64,000 bases of DNA from Trochalopteron elliotii (Eukaryota > Chordata > Aves > Passeriformes > Leiothrichidae): the NCBI GenBank assembly GCA_024734555.1, contig JANPWX010000055.1, forward strand, positions 748,487 through 812,486, written 5' to 3'. Below, in pieces: positions 48,294 through 59,500 of the stretch. Position 1 is the stretch's first letter, and each line of letters begins with the position of its first letter. The notes beneath the pieces are model-generated. The model was not told the origin of the DNA and searched no databases. It saw only the letters and a program-made list of their open reading frames with translations. Position numbers and translations under genes: made by a program.

Positions 48294-49458
48294 GGGAGCA
48301 CCTGACCCATCCTGGGATTCTTTACTGAAACCTCTCAGTGGTGATAAACTAAACAGGATTGAAAAGGATTTCTTATTCTTCTGTACTGCTCTTCTTTCTA
48401 CTTCCTTGTTTTTTCCATATTCAAGATCCACACAACACTGGGCACTCCTGTTAACACCCTGCTTCACCCTTAGCCTCCTTCTCCAGTTCCACTGCTGCAG
48501 TTCACTGGCAGCAAATATAACAGGCTGGACTAATTCCAATGTGTTAATTCCATCCAAGCAATACATGGTCTTACTGCTCACTCTGACTCAATCTTTATTG
48601 CTCAAGCTGGATTCTTATCAAACTTTTCTTAACTTTAACTCTCCCTCCAATGAAAAAATCATAATTTAGGGGCTGTATCATCTGCATTGTTATACTAATC
48701 TATCTATTATAATACTACTAAATAATGTTATACTAATCACTATACTAAATCTGTTCTGAGGCCATGTGATAAGAGTTTTTGAATCTTGAAATTACCAAGA
48801 AAAATTCATTCATGGTTGCATTTCTGTCTCCTGGGGAAAAATTTAAAGATGTCACATACTTGTAAAGAAATAAGACTAGAGAGCACCGGAAGTTTTGTGG
48901 AAGACAGTGCTCTTTGTTCTTCATTCCTGCCATTGGGTATTAATTCAAATAACTTATGGAAGAATTGTAAGCTGTGTGTGCTTACGAGCACCATTTGTCC
49001 ATTCAATTGACAGAATTTATAGATGGTCCTGCTTTTACAACAGCTTTGCTTCCAGTTTCACAAGCAGAAAGAAATTTTTTACCCAAAGGCACTTTGACAT
49101 AAAATAAGTGCATTAATGGCAAAGGGATTTCTAACTCTACATGGGTATGTATTTCCAGAAAGAGCTCTGGAACACACGGAAAGAAGAGAACTGATGAATC
49201 TTGTTTTACAGTTTTTGAAGCAACCCACAAATCCATGAGGTACCAGCAGTCAGCCTGGCCTGCTGCCATGGTTAACCCCATCAGCAGCTCAGCCCCACAG
49301 AGCCACTCGCTCCCTCACACCTGGGGGATGGGGAGGAGAACCACAAGAGTAAAGGCTTGTGGGCTGACATAACGCTCTCACAGATAAAGCAAAAGCTGCA
49401 CACACAAGGAAAGCCAAAAGAAGGGTTTAACTCACAGTTTCCTATCACAGAGGCACTG

Positions 49459-49788
49459 TGATGCCGGGTCCTGTCCGGCCCGGCGGGGTGTGGCAAACAA
49501 AGGGACGGGAAGGATGGAGTGCCCGAGTGTAGAACTTGAATGGTGACCCGCTCACAAACGCGGTGACCGCACGGTTTGGGAGGCAGCATCCAAAGACCCG
49601 GGGGCGTGGCTAATTTAACAATAGATAAGGTTACCTGGGGCAGGGGTCCAATCCCGGACAGGGGATAGGGGCTTAATTATACATGTCAAAGGTCTTGACC
49701 CAACGGAAAACCAGAACCAGAGACGTGACCTATTTTGGAATGATGCCATTACTATCCTAATTTCCATATCCCACCTCCCGTGGTATCA
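49459..49788 (-). mobile_element. Probable solo LTR (330 bp)
   Basis: GC- and CpG-rich block in AT-rich surroundings, bounded by TGATGCC and GGTATCA, an imperfect terminal inverted repeat with TG...CA ends. The length is close to that of the secure LTR at 58025. No target duplication could be matched (flanks CACTG and GGTTT), so the borders are uncertain. The orientation is a guess from a TATAATTA on the minus strand. Confidence 0.4.
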
Positions 49789-49789
49789 G

Positions 49790-51585
49790 GTTTATGGTTT
49801 CTGCATGAGCTACCTGGGCTAAGGTTTTCTCCATCTCAGCTGGCTCAGTTGCTGCAGCTTCCCGTGAGCAGCAGGTGTTCAGCCATCTCCAGGAGAGCAG
49901 GGCTCCATCACACATAGCTGTGACTTGGGAAACACCAGCACCTCAGACATCCCCTCTGTTCCCTCTTGCCCCAGCTTTAAATACTGATCATGATGCTATA
50001 TGAGAAATCCCTCTGGTCAACTGGGGTCAGCTGTCAAATCCCTCTGGTCAATTGTCCCAGCTGTGTCCCATCCCAGCTCCTCTGCAGCCTCCTGGCTGCT
50101 GGGGTGGGGTGAGAAGCAGAAAAGGTGTTGTGCAATCACTGCTCAGCAGTGATTTGTTGTTGATTTATTGTTGTAGCAATAGCTACAACACCCCTGTGTT
50201 ACCCACACTGCTTCTAGCACAAATCCCTGGTAGCTGCTGTGAATAAAATGAGCTCTGTGCCAGCCCAAACCAGCACACCTTCAGAAAAGGATGTTGTGCT
50301 GAGGGACAGAAGTGCTGAGCAGTCTTCCAGCCCCTGTGCCTGGCCTGTTTATGGGCTTGGACAAGTCCTTTTATTTTTGCCTTTCCAACTGCATGCTGGA
50401 ATTGATGCTCTTCTCTGCTAAGTGCTCTCAGACCCACAGGTTAAAGTGATACCCAAAACCCAGACTTTTTCAGACATGAGAGTAAGAGACAGGAGCTCTA
50501 CTAAACCTGAAGCAGCCTGTGTCTGTGTGGCAGAACAGAGAACAGCAGGGAAAGACTAAGAAAATAGATAAATAAATTTCAGCCTGTGAGTTTAAAAGTT
50601 TAACTGACGTCTTTTTTTTCCTGCTGCAGTGTGGGATAACCACGCACAGACATTCCTTTATGGCAATAGATGTGTTTGTTTCAGCCCTAGCTCTGATCAT
50701 GCCTTCTGGGTGCTGCTTTTGCACCTCATCATACAAACAGGCTCTGCTGTGACGCAGCAGAGGCTTAGAATTGAAACCTAAACTGGACATTTTACTCATG
50801 GGACTCCCTCAGTTTAGCCTGGAAGCTTCTGTGTTGCAGCTCAGCCTTTGGGAACTGCATTTTATTGTCAGACCGGCAGTTCAAATTCTTTCAAATGTGC
50901 ATTTTGAGGCAGCTGGAGTCCTGGACTGAGCTGCCTGTTCTGTGGCAGGAGGGGCTGAATTGTGCTTTGCTGGATTCTGCTTTGCAGCCCACGTTGCTGT
51001 TTTCACTCTGCCTTTGCCTCCACAGGCAATGAAGGCAATGCTGTCACACCCACAAGAAGGGGTGGTATCTGCAGTTGTCACATTTGTTCTGTGCATAGCT
51101 GGTAACTGTGCTAACACCAGAACATCACTCAGTGACATCAGTCAGGCTTGGCAGTTGGAAGGGGGGAGTCTGTGTGCACCCAGGAGCACGTCAGGATGGG
51201 GAATGACACGAGCTTGCATCCCTTTGCCTACCCCCATGGTGCCCCTGAAGCTCCAGGCTGTCAAGCTCTACATGATGTGCAGAGAAATCCTACACAACAA
51301 TCCCACCATCTTTCCTTGCAGGTGCTGCAAGAAAGTCTGGGCCCTCAGATATCTCCATGTTCTGCCAAAAAGTCTGAAAATTCAAGGCTAAAGCACCACT
51401 CCCCCCTCCCCAGACATATGGATGTTTTGATACACAGCCCCTGGTATTTTAGGGACCTCATAGGGTTCTGTAAGCTCTTCATATTAATCCAGATTCCTTT
51501 CCTGGGAGGAAAGAAGAGGCTGAGGTAAGGCTTTACCTGGAGAACTCAAAAGACACAAGAAGGTGGATCATGCGATAAATTAAAC
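49790..51585. other. Intergenic stretch, no gene recognised
   Basis: Contains a 149-codon plus-strand open frame at 50942-51391. It shows no recognisable domain, no splice context and no family resemblance, and is treated as unsupported. Confidence 0.4.
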
Positions 51586-51589
51586 AACA

Positions 51590-51760
51590 CAGATTACAGC
51601 TTGTGAAGAAGCAGCCGAAGGAGCCGTGGGGGCTCAACCTGGAGAAAATGAGGGTCAGGAAAGACCTTCTGGCTCTGCACAACTCCCTGACAGGAGAGGG
51701 CAGCCAGGGGATGTCAGGCTCTGCTCCCACGGAACAAGGGACAGGATGAGAGGAAAGGCC
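51590..51760 (+). repeat. CR1 LINE fragment, second subfamily (sense)
   Basis: Reads 'gctcaacctggagaaaatg', 'aactccctgacaggagaggg' and 'tctgctcccacggaacaag', matching the mid-3' part of GC-rich CR1 subfamilies. Confidence 0.7.
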
Positions 51761-51769
51761 GCAAGACTG

Positions 51770-53460
51770 TACATTGTTACCTCTGGATGGTTGTGACTGG
51801 CTTAGGAGGCAGTCATGTGAGAAAAGACTGCTGAAGTGGGTGTGCAGTGATGGAAAGAGACTGACAGTTCAAACAACCTGTTTGGCCTTCTGACTCTCCT
51901 TTATGGCCCAAAGTTTTTTTTAAAAAACCCAAATAAGGAAATTGGGTTTGGTTCAGGGTTGGGTTTTGGTTATTTTTTTTCCACTTCAGAGATTAACTAT
52001 CCTGCTGTAAAGGATGCTGAGAAGTGCAGGGGAAAACTGATTCAGAGGACAAAGTTCTGTTTCATGTGAGGCCTGGTGATATGGCTGCTATGTAGGTGTC
52101 TGTGAAACAAACCTTATCAGGCTTCAGCTCACAGTATCGATTTATCGTTTATTATCAGATAATAACCCCGTAATGATTTAGATACATTGCTTATAAATCA
52201 TACATGGGCACTTCTGACTAATCTGTTCCATGACTATCAAAGCTTCTTCTTTCCCTCTGCCCCAAACCTTTTTGTTTCTGCACTTAACACCATTACCAGC
52301 TTCTAACACCATAAGGGAAAAGATCAGTAATAAAGGATCACAGCCCCAAACTTTGTTGTTTTCAGGTGCCTTTGAATGTAATAAAAACCTGCAAACAGCC
52401 TGCATAGCATAAACATTATTTTCAACATACCCATGTAGGATTGCAGACATTTTCTGTATTGAACTTGGAGGGAATTTTCTGAGTAGAAATAAGGCACAAA
52501 ACCAAGAGCATAGCTCTTAGCAAGAAATTTCATCCACAGGACTAGGTGTCTAAGTGTTGTAAATGTATTTTTAGGTTTTAGAAGATGTTTATGTTTCAAT
52601 TAAAATCTGCGTGGCTTCCCCCTGACCTGAAATAGAGGATGAAAACACTGTCATCAAAATACCCTGCAGCAAACACGTGGGAAATGAAAAAGGAGTTTAA
52701 GGTAATAAAAGCAACTCAGGTTTTCCATCTGTGGAGTTGTTAGCTCAAGCAGTGAATAGTTTAAGAAATGTAGGAACAGTAGCTCCTTGTAACTACTGTT
52801 ACAATAAAGTATGGGAGCATTCTTGTAAAAAGCATTGATCATATTTTTTTTTAATTTTATTTTGAGTTCATGTTAATGCATCATCAATCTCACCTAAATT
52901 CAACCACTAAAGTTAAGCCATTAAAGTACTTTCTGGGTGGAGCAGGTTAGAATTTGAGTTACCTTTTTGAAGCTGTGTGGTTGCAGTTATGTTAACCCCA
53001 AAACATCATATACTGATACATGTTCATCTTTCTTTCAGGTGGATGGTCTGTGTCAGATCATGCACAGGAACACAAAACAGTCACTGCACAATTTGTACTC
53101 TCTATTCTTGTGAGAACCAGCAAACCTTTCATACCTGTGTAAGTCCATTTTTGGGTATTCCTTAGAGAATTCCCTCTGCTTTGACCAACAAGATTTTTTT
53201 CTTATATATTTGTAAAAATGATGGGGTTTAATCTTCATTTTCTCCTGTATTCTGAAGGGCAAGAAGAGACAGAATGGTGGCTGAAAACAGGCTTTGAAGC
53301 TGCACTGAAAGAACTTAGTGACTTCCTTTTTCGTGTTTCACAGCCTTCCTCAGAGCCATAGCACGGTGTGTGAGTGTTTGGAGGCAGGCAGAGCTGAGAC
53401 AGGATGCAAATGACTGTGTCAGAGCTGCTCTTTCCATAGCTCCGAGGGACAGGCTCACGG
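51770..53460. other. Upstream region of the lectin-receptor gene, no gene seen
   Basis: AT-rich with no recognised exon. The last 100 bases before the ATG at 53461 are less AT-rich and probably hold the 5' untranslated region. No TATA box at a convincing distance. Confidence 0.4.
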
Positions 53461-53542
53461 ATGGCAGGGGATGTCACCTACGCGGCCGTGGCGATGCTGC
53501 CGAGGGAAAGGCCACACGCTCCTTCAGGGACATCAAACCCAG
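53461..53542 (+). CDS. Lectin-receptor exon 1 (first ITIM)
   Basis: ATG at 53461 encodes MAGDVTYAAVAMLPRERPHA and PSGTSNP, then one base; donor GTAAAA. The ITIM tyrosine is residue 7, as in the minus-strand paralogue. Confidence 0.85.
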
Positions 53543-56500
53543 GTAAAACACCTTGGGCACGCACTCTTTGCTCTCTTGTGCTCTCTCTGTCTTTCTCTCT
53601 CACATTTTACGCTGGGTAAACCTAGAAGAATGCCATAAGATGCTGCATGGGAAGGGCAAGAAGTTGGAATAGTGGACGAGATCCTCCCAGTACAAATCAG
53701 CCAAGCTGATCCCAAATCAGAACCACCAACAAGCAGCAGCTCAGTTCTGGTGTCAGGCTTTAAGTAAAAAAATGAGAAAGAAAAGGTGTTCATTGGCTAA
53801 ATAGTGAGCATAATATTTCTTTTTAAATGAGTAACATGATCAAGACAATGCTCCACTGAATTACTACCTAGACCACAAAAGTTTTTGTTCATGGAAAAGG
53901 AGCAGTAAATTAACCAGTAAATCAGGAACCTAGTAGCAGTCAAAAATGCAGTCACTGTCACTGAAGGAAGTACTGAATGTCTCCTAAAAACTTCCTGCTC
54001 TTTCTCTTTAATTTTCCAGTGGTGATTTTCCAGAACCTAATTATCAATCTGTGATCACTTCATATATTTGTAAAAAACCCCAAAGGATTAAGCCAATATT
54101 CAGGGTAAGGAGATGATTTGAACAAGATTTGCTGAAGAAGTGACATTTCTACTGCTTGGGAAAAAAACATAATTTATTCATGAATGCATTTGGATAAAAT
54201 TCTGGATCACATCTAATATGAATGACAGCTTATTATGAGCAAATAGGAAATGCTTGTGGCATCAGAGTAAGGATATTTTCATGCTTTCATTAGTAATTAA
54301 TGTATTTAATCCCTTAAGGAAACAACATTTTTTAATGAGCTTTTTTCGATGTTCCACTTACAATAGAGATTAATAATGATGATGATGCTCTGAATACATA
54401 CACTTAAATGACAGAAAGCAATACCTTTTATATATTTTTACAAGACTGGTATGCAAAACATAAAAATTAGTTCCCTTTATTATATGTATGACATGAAATA
54501 CTACCTTAGACTGTGTGTTCATGCACCCGTGGATGTTGTTTGCACTACTGTAACCCGTGCAACACAAAGAGGGCTTGCCTGGAATTTTTCCCAGTATCCA
54601 AAGTGATAAAACTTATTTGTGAAGGGAGACAGACATCTAATCTTGATTCAAAGACATCCCAAACAATTCCTTCATGCTGCCTAAAGGAAAAGCTCAATTT
54701 TGAACAGGTCAGTTCCAATGAAATTTATCATTAACATGTGAATGGCTCTTAGTAAACTTTTGCTGAACTGATTTTAACTCTTGGTATTTTCTCACATGAA
54801 GTTACTGGCCATAGTAATTAAGTTATTTTGCAATGCCCTTTTCCCTTTAAATATTTAACTTCTCAAAAATGCTAATCATTTTTGTGGATGTTCTTCTCTT
54901 CACACTCCAGTGCTTTCATCTCCTTTAAAAAACAGGAACCAGAGATCCACCAAGTATTTCTACAAGTCTTGGTTATGCTGTCTCAGTTATACAGAGATAA
55001 AAATCTCTTAACTAATCTTTTCTTCCCTGTTTACAGCTCCCAGTCTCACCTTCCCCACTCTTATGTCTGGTTATACTCAAATACATTTTGTTTGATTGGG
55101 CTTAGACTTACAGTTGGACTTCAGTTGTCACTCAGGTACTCTGAATAACAAGGATGAGGGAATTCTTGGATGCTCTGCCAGTGTGGTGAGGAGAATTTAG
55201 CAATGACATTATCTGTGCACAGGCTTTGGTAGGTGAAGGTGCTGTTACTGTGCATGTGCTTCAAAACAGGTGTTCAAAAATAGAAAACTGTTCCCCAATC
55301 CCAGCAAGGATAAATACACCTGGGAATCCATTTTCCAGCGAAAGACTCCAGCAATTTTTGTGTCCCAATTCCCTCATGGATAATTTGAGAGTTGCCTGAT
55401 TATGAATCGTGAATGGCTACACAGAACTCTCCTTGGGAGAAGAACAAACCAAGGAGAGTTCAAGTCCATCACCAAACTAACCCACAAGAAGTTGTAGCTT
55501 GCTGTTGGTTGTGGCCTTAACTTCTTGTTCCCCTCCTTCACCTCCTGGGCTGCTCCAGGTGTTGACCAGGTCGACCTGGAGCCTCTCCAGCTTCCCCTAG
55601 ACCCCTGGATGTGCTGGCCCACATCTGGAAAACAACATNGGGAAGTGAAATTTCAGTTTTAGTGACTGACAGAGATCTCCACCTTGTTGTTGAATTAGGT
55701 GAGGGTGTGGAAGCATCCGGCAGAATGAAGGTTGTGGGGTAATTTAAAACCCCCTGCTGATTTCTGAGGACTTCACATTCAAATAATCGTGTGCCCATAC
55801 ACACTGTAATACAAGGAATAACTTTATTTAATTATTCAGCTTGCATGGATAATTTTTTCTTCTTACAGACTTAGAAATATTCTTTAAAGGAATAAATGTT
55901 CATTTGAAAGACAAATTATTTACTAATAGTAGCAGAATGTCTAAATGTCTACTTATTTTTGAATTAATAACTTATTTTCCCTCCATTTACAGGGCTAGTG
56001 CATTTAAAAGTTTAAAGGTCCTGAGTGTTTTTGGAAAATTATTTACATTCTAAAAAGAAAAAACTTTTAGGGCATTTGATTTGAGAACAATTACATTTAA
56101 TTTACAAATTTTCTGTAGTTCATTGAACTAATAAATTGAAATAAAGCAAACAACCAAGTGTATTAGGTCAGATTCTCTAAAGCACTCTGTGTCGCATATA
56201 TGAATAACCCTTATTTGTCAATCAGGTTCTCAGTAGTTTTTTCTACTGTAAAACCTCTCCACATTTCAGCAATTCTCACATGAAATGCTGCCTCATTTTA
56301 ACTTAAAGAGATTCTCTTCTTCTGCCAAGTTTTCTCCTGATCAGTGAAATTTAATACAACACTTCTTTTTAAAAGCCCCAGTGGTCACAAACTAGGGTGG
56401 TAGCACAGAAGCTTATTCTTGATACAGAGGGATAAAATCTCTCCATTTATGGAAGCAAAAGCAGTGCCCCAAATGTCCAAATATCTTCCATAACACTAAC

Positions 56501-59500
56501 CAGTAGCTATGCAAAATACCCAGGAAGATGATATTGAAAACTTGTTCAGAAAGAATCTATGTGCCTTTAACCCACACCATGAGATTTTAATGCCCTTTTT
56601 GGTTTTGTTTTGGCAACGTGCTTTTAGAAAAAGATGTCTTCAACCATCAGGTCCATTCCTCTGCTGCTACAAGCACCACCTGAAATATCCTGGGATAAAC
56701 ACTCACAAGTCAGGAATGCCCCCAGGAATTACTTTGCTGCAGCAGCATTTCTCTGAGTGCTGGTTTTCCTTTTGGCACCTCTCTGCCCCACAAAGCAGTC
56801 ATGGGTCTGGTGCACCCCCCAGCCCCTGTGGTACCTTCTGAGATGGCTTAGCAATAGACGGGATGCTTGCCATGGACAGGATCCAGGTCTTTCCCATCCT
56901 TCAGCCTGTTTGTCTGGCTCCTGCTCCAGCCACACAGCTCCCAACAGTTCAAAGCTTACAGAGCTGACAGCAGGAGGAAGTGGTAAATCATCATCTTTCC
57001 TGTCGTTGCCTAGGAAAAGGAAAATGCTGAACAAGCAGCCCTGGAAACACACACCCCTTTTCATACAGGCTCAGCCTTTATTGTTCCTCCACTTGGTGAC
57101 TTGCACAGCCACAAATGTCAGCGTTTGCCCTCTCCTTACAGGAAACACGATCACATACGCTGAGCTGCACGTGAAGGCCCAGCCCCAAGGGAACAGCAGA
57201 GAAGAGACTTCCGCTCCTGGTACTGTGCATTTTTGTTTGGTTACTAATTATAGATGTAGTTTATCCTACCGCCCAACAGTGAAACCTGTTATCAAGAGCC
57301 TTTATGTACACTCTCTCAATGAAAGGCTGATCTGTCATTTCATCTGCTGCTTTTTTTCCTGCATTCTCAGATTTTATACTTTCCTTTTAAAAATAATTTC
57401 TACAAATGCCTTTGTGCCTTACTTGGAAAATGTAGTGCAGCAAAGTAAAATTCCATGGTTTTGTAGAACTCTTGTGGAAGAAGAGTCCCAGGGGTGGTTG
57501 ACAATCACTTGCTCTATGTGACCAAATATTTTGATTTCACTTCCATATATACAAAATGGATGCAGATTTTTAATACGTAAAATGCCACTGCATCCTCCCA
57601 ACAGCAGGCTGATTTTAGGCAGATGATTTCTCTGTTGTTTCCCCAGTATTAATTTTAAGAGTGCCAGAACCTTAAGCTGCTCTTCTTCCTGCCTCCCTCC
57701 AGGCTGCCAGCACAGGTGCTCAGCGTGGTTCTACGTGGCGCTGGTCCTGGCAGTCCTCTTGCTCATCCTACTGGGAGTCGTGGCCTTACAAGCCGAGCAA
57801 TGTGAGTAGATCCTACCTCCTGCTTCATCTCTTCATTGCAGACATGGTTAAACCTCTGAAAGAGCTGAGAGAAAAATTCCCTTACTGTCGCACTAAAAGG
57901 CGTCAATTTATACACAAATACAGGAAATGAGAGGCCATTGACAAGGCAGTGACAGGACAAGGGGGAATGGCTTCACACTGAGAGAGACGAGGTTTAGATA
58001 TGAGGAAGAAATTGTTCCCTGTGATGTCGCAGGTTTGGAGACAGGCACATGACTGAACACGTCATGCGACAGCAGCCAACGTTTATTAATGGACACCCCC
58101 TTTATAGGGAGTTCAAAATTCCCGTGCTTAAACACCTGATTGGCCGAGGTCTCAGCACCGCCCAGCTCACTGGGCAATTAGATGTCTGCATTCAGGATTG
58201 AATGGGATTGGCTGGGGTCCCCTGTTTGAGTTCAAACCAAACCTATCGCTGTCTTACCCAGGGACTCATTTACTTCTACTCTTTAACGAGCTAGGCTGGG
58301 AGTTGGGGTCTGTTATGGCCAGATTTATCTGTGCAGCTTCAGACCAGCTGTAGCTGTGACACTGTGAGAGTGCAGAGGCCCTGGCACAGGTTGCCCAGAG
58401 AAGCTGTGGCTGCCCTATCCTTGGAAGTGTCCAAGGCCAGGCTGGATGGGGCTCTGAGCAACCTGGGATAGTGGAAGGTATCTCTGCCCATGGCAGGGGT
58501 TTGTAATGAAATGATCTTTCCAAATCAGGCCATTCCATGAACATCTTCTCAGGAGGCCTTTGCTCACTGAGCTTTACTCACTGAGTTTACTCATAATTGT
58601 ACCAAGCAATGTACACAGAAACATCCTCACATTCACAGTACAGCTCTGGGTACAAAGACTGCATTTCCTAATCCTTGTTGTTAACCATGACCTCTCTCTC
58701 TTATTTTTTTGACTTTGGGCTGTTCAAGTTTTGAAGGCCAGAGCAGGAAAATCAGAAAGTTTGCCTCAGTATGGTCTGATCAATACCAGCAGTGACATTT
58801 CTTCAGAGAGGACCGTCTCAGCAGGGCTCCTGAAATGGCTCATGGAGGAGCTGTGTGAAGATGGACAGGGTGAGGCACACTAGTCCTTTCCAGTATAGAG
58901 GACATGTGATGTGCACAGTTCTGTTGTCTCTGTTCCCACTTCTCTGACACCCTGCAGTTTATGGGAACTCACTGGTGCTATCCAGGAAGCTCAGTATTCC
59001 TGCAGAGCAGTGATAACAAAATCTAAACTAATATTTTAATCATGATAGTCTTGCTCCTCTTTTGGTATAAAGCTTCCAGTATTTTCATTACATTTCTCTC
59101 TGCCAGGAGCTGCTGTCAGAAATGTCATATATCCTCCTCCTGTCCTGGAGAACACTTTCCAGACAATGGTTCATAAACAGGGGGAGGAATTCCATCCATT
59201 GTAGGAGCTAAAGGTTCCCCCTGTCCACCCACAGGGACAACATGTGAGCTGTGTCCCCCGGGGTGGCAGCTGCACAGGGGCAGATGTTATTTCTTCTCCG
59301 GGGAGGCCAAGAGCTGGGAGGACAGCTGGAAAAACTGCCTGGCCAGGAAATCCCAGCTGCTTGTCATTGAGGATGAAATCGAGATGGTGAGTCTTGCACA
59401 GCCCTAAAAGCATGTAACAGGCCCCAGCCAAACATTTCTCCAAGAGAAAACAGCCTGGATGTCCAGAGTAAACTGAGACAAGCAAGAGCCCCATCAGGGA

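Noticed and set aside
50942..51391. 149-codon plus-strand open frame between the receptor genes
   Set aside because: No recognisable motif, no splice or promoter context, and the opposite strand is also open here; consistent with a moderately GC-rich chance frame.
56757..57521. 254-codon plus-strand open frame across the receptor's second exon
   Set aside because: It covers exon 2 in the right frame (GNTITYAELHVK is visible inside it), but the rest is intron on both sides with good splice sites; not a separate gene.
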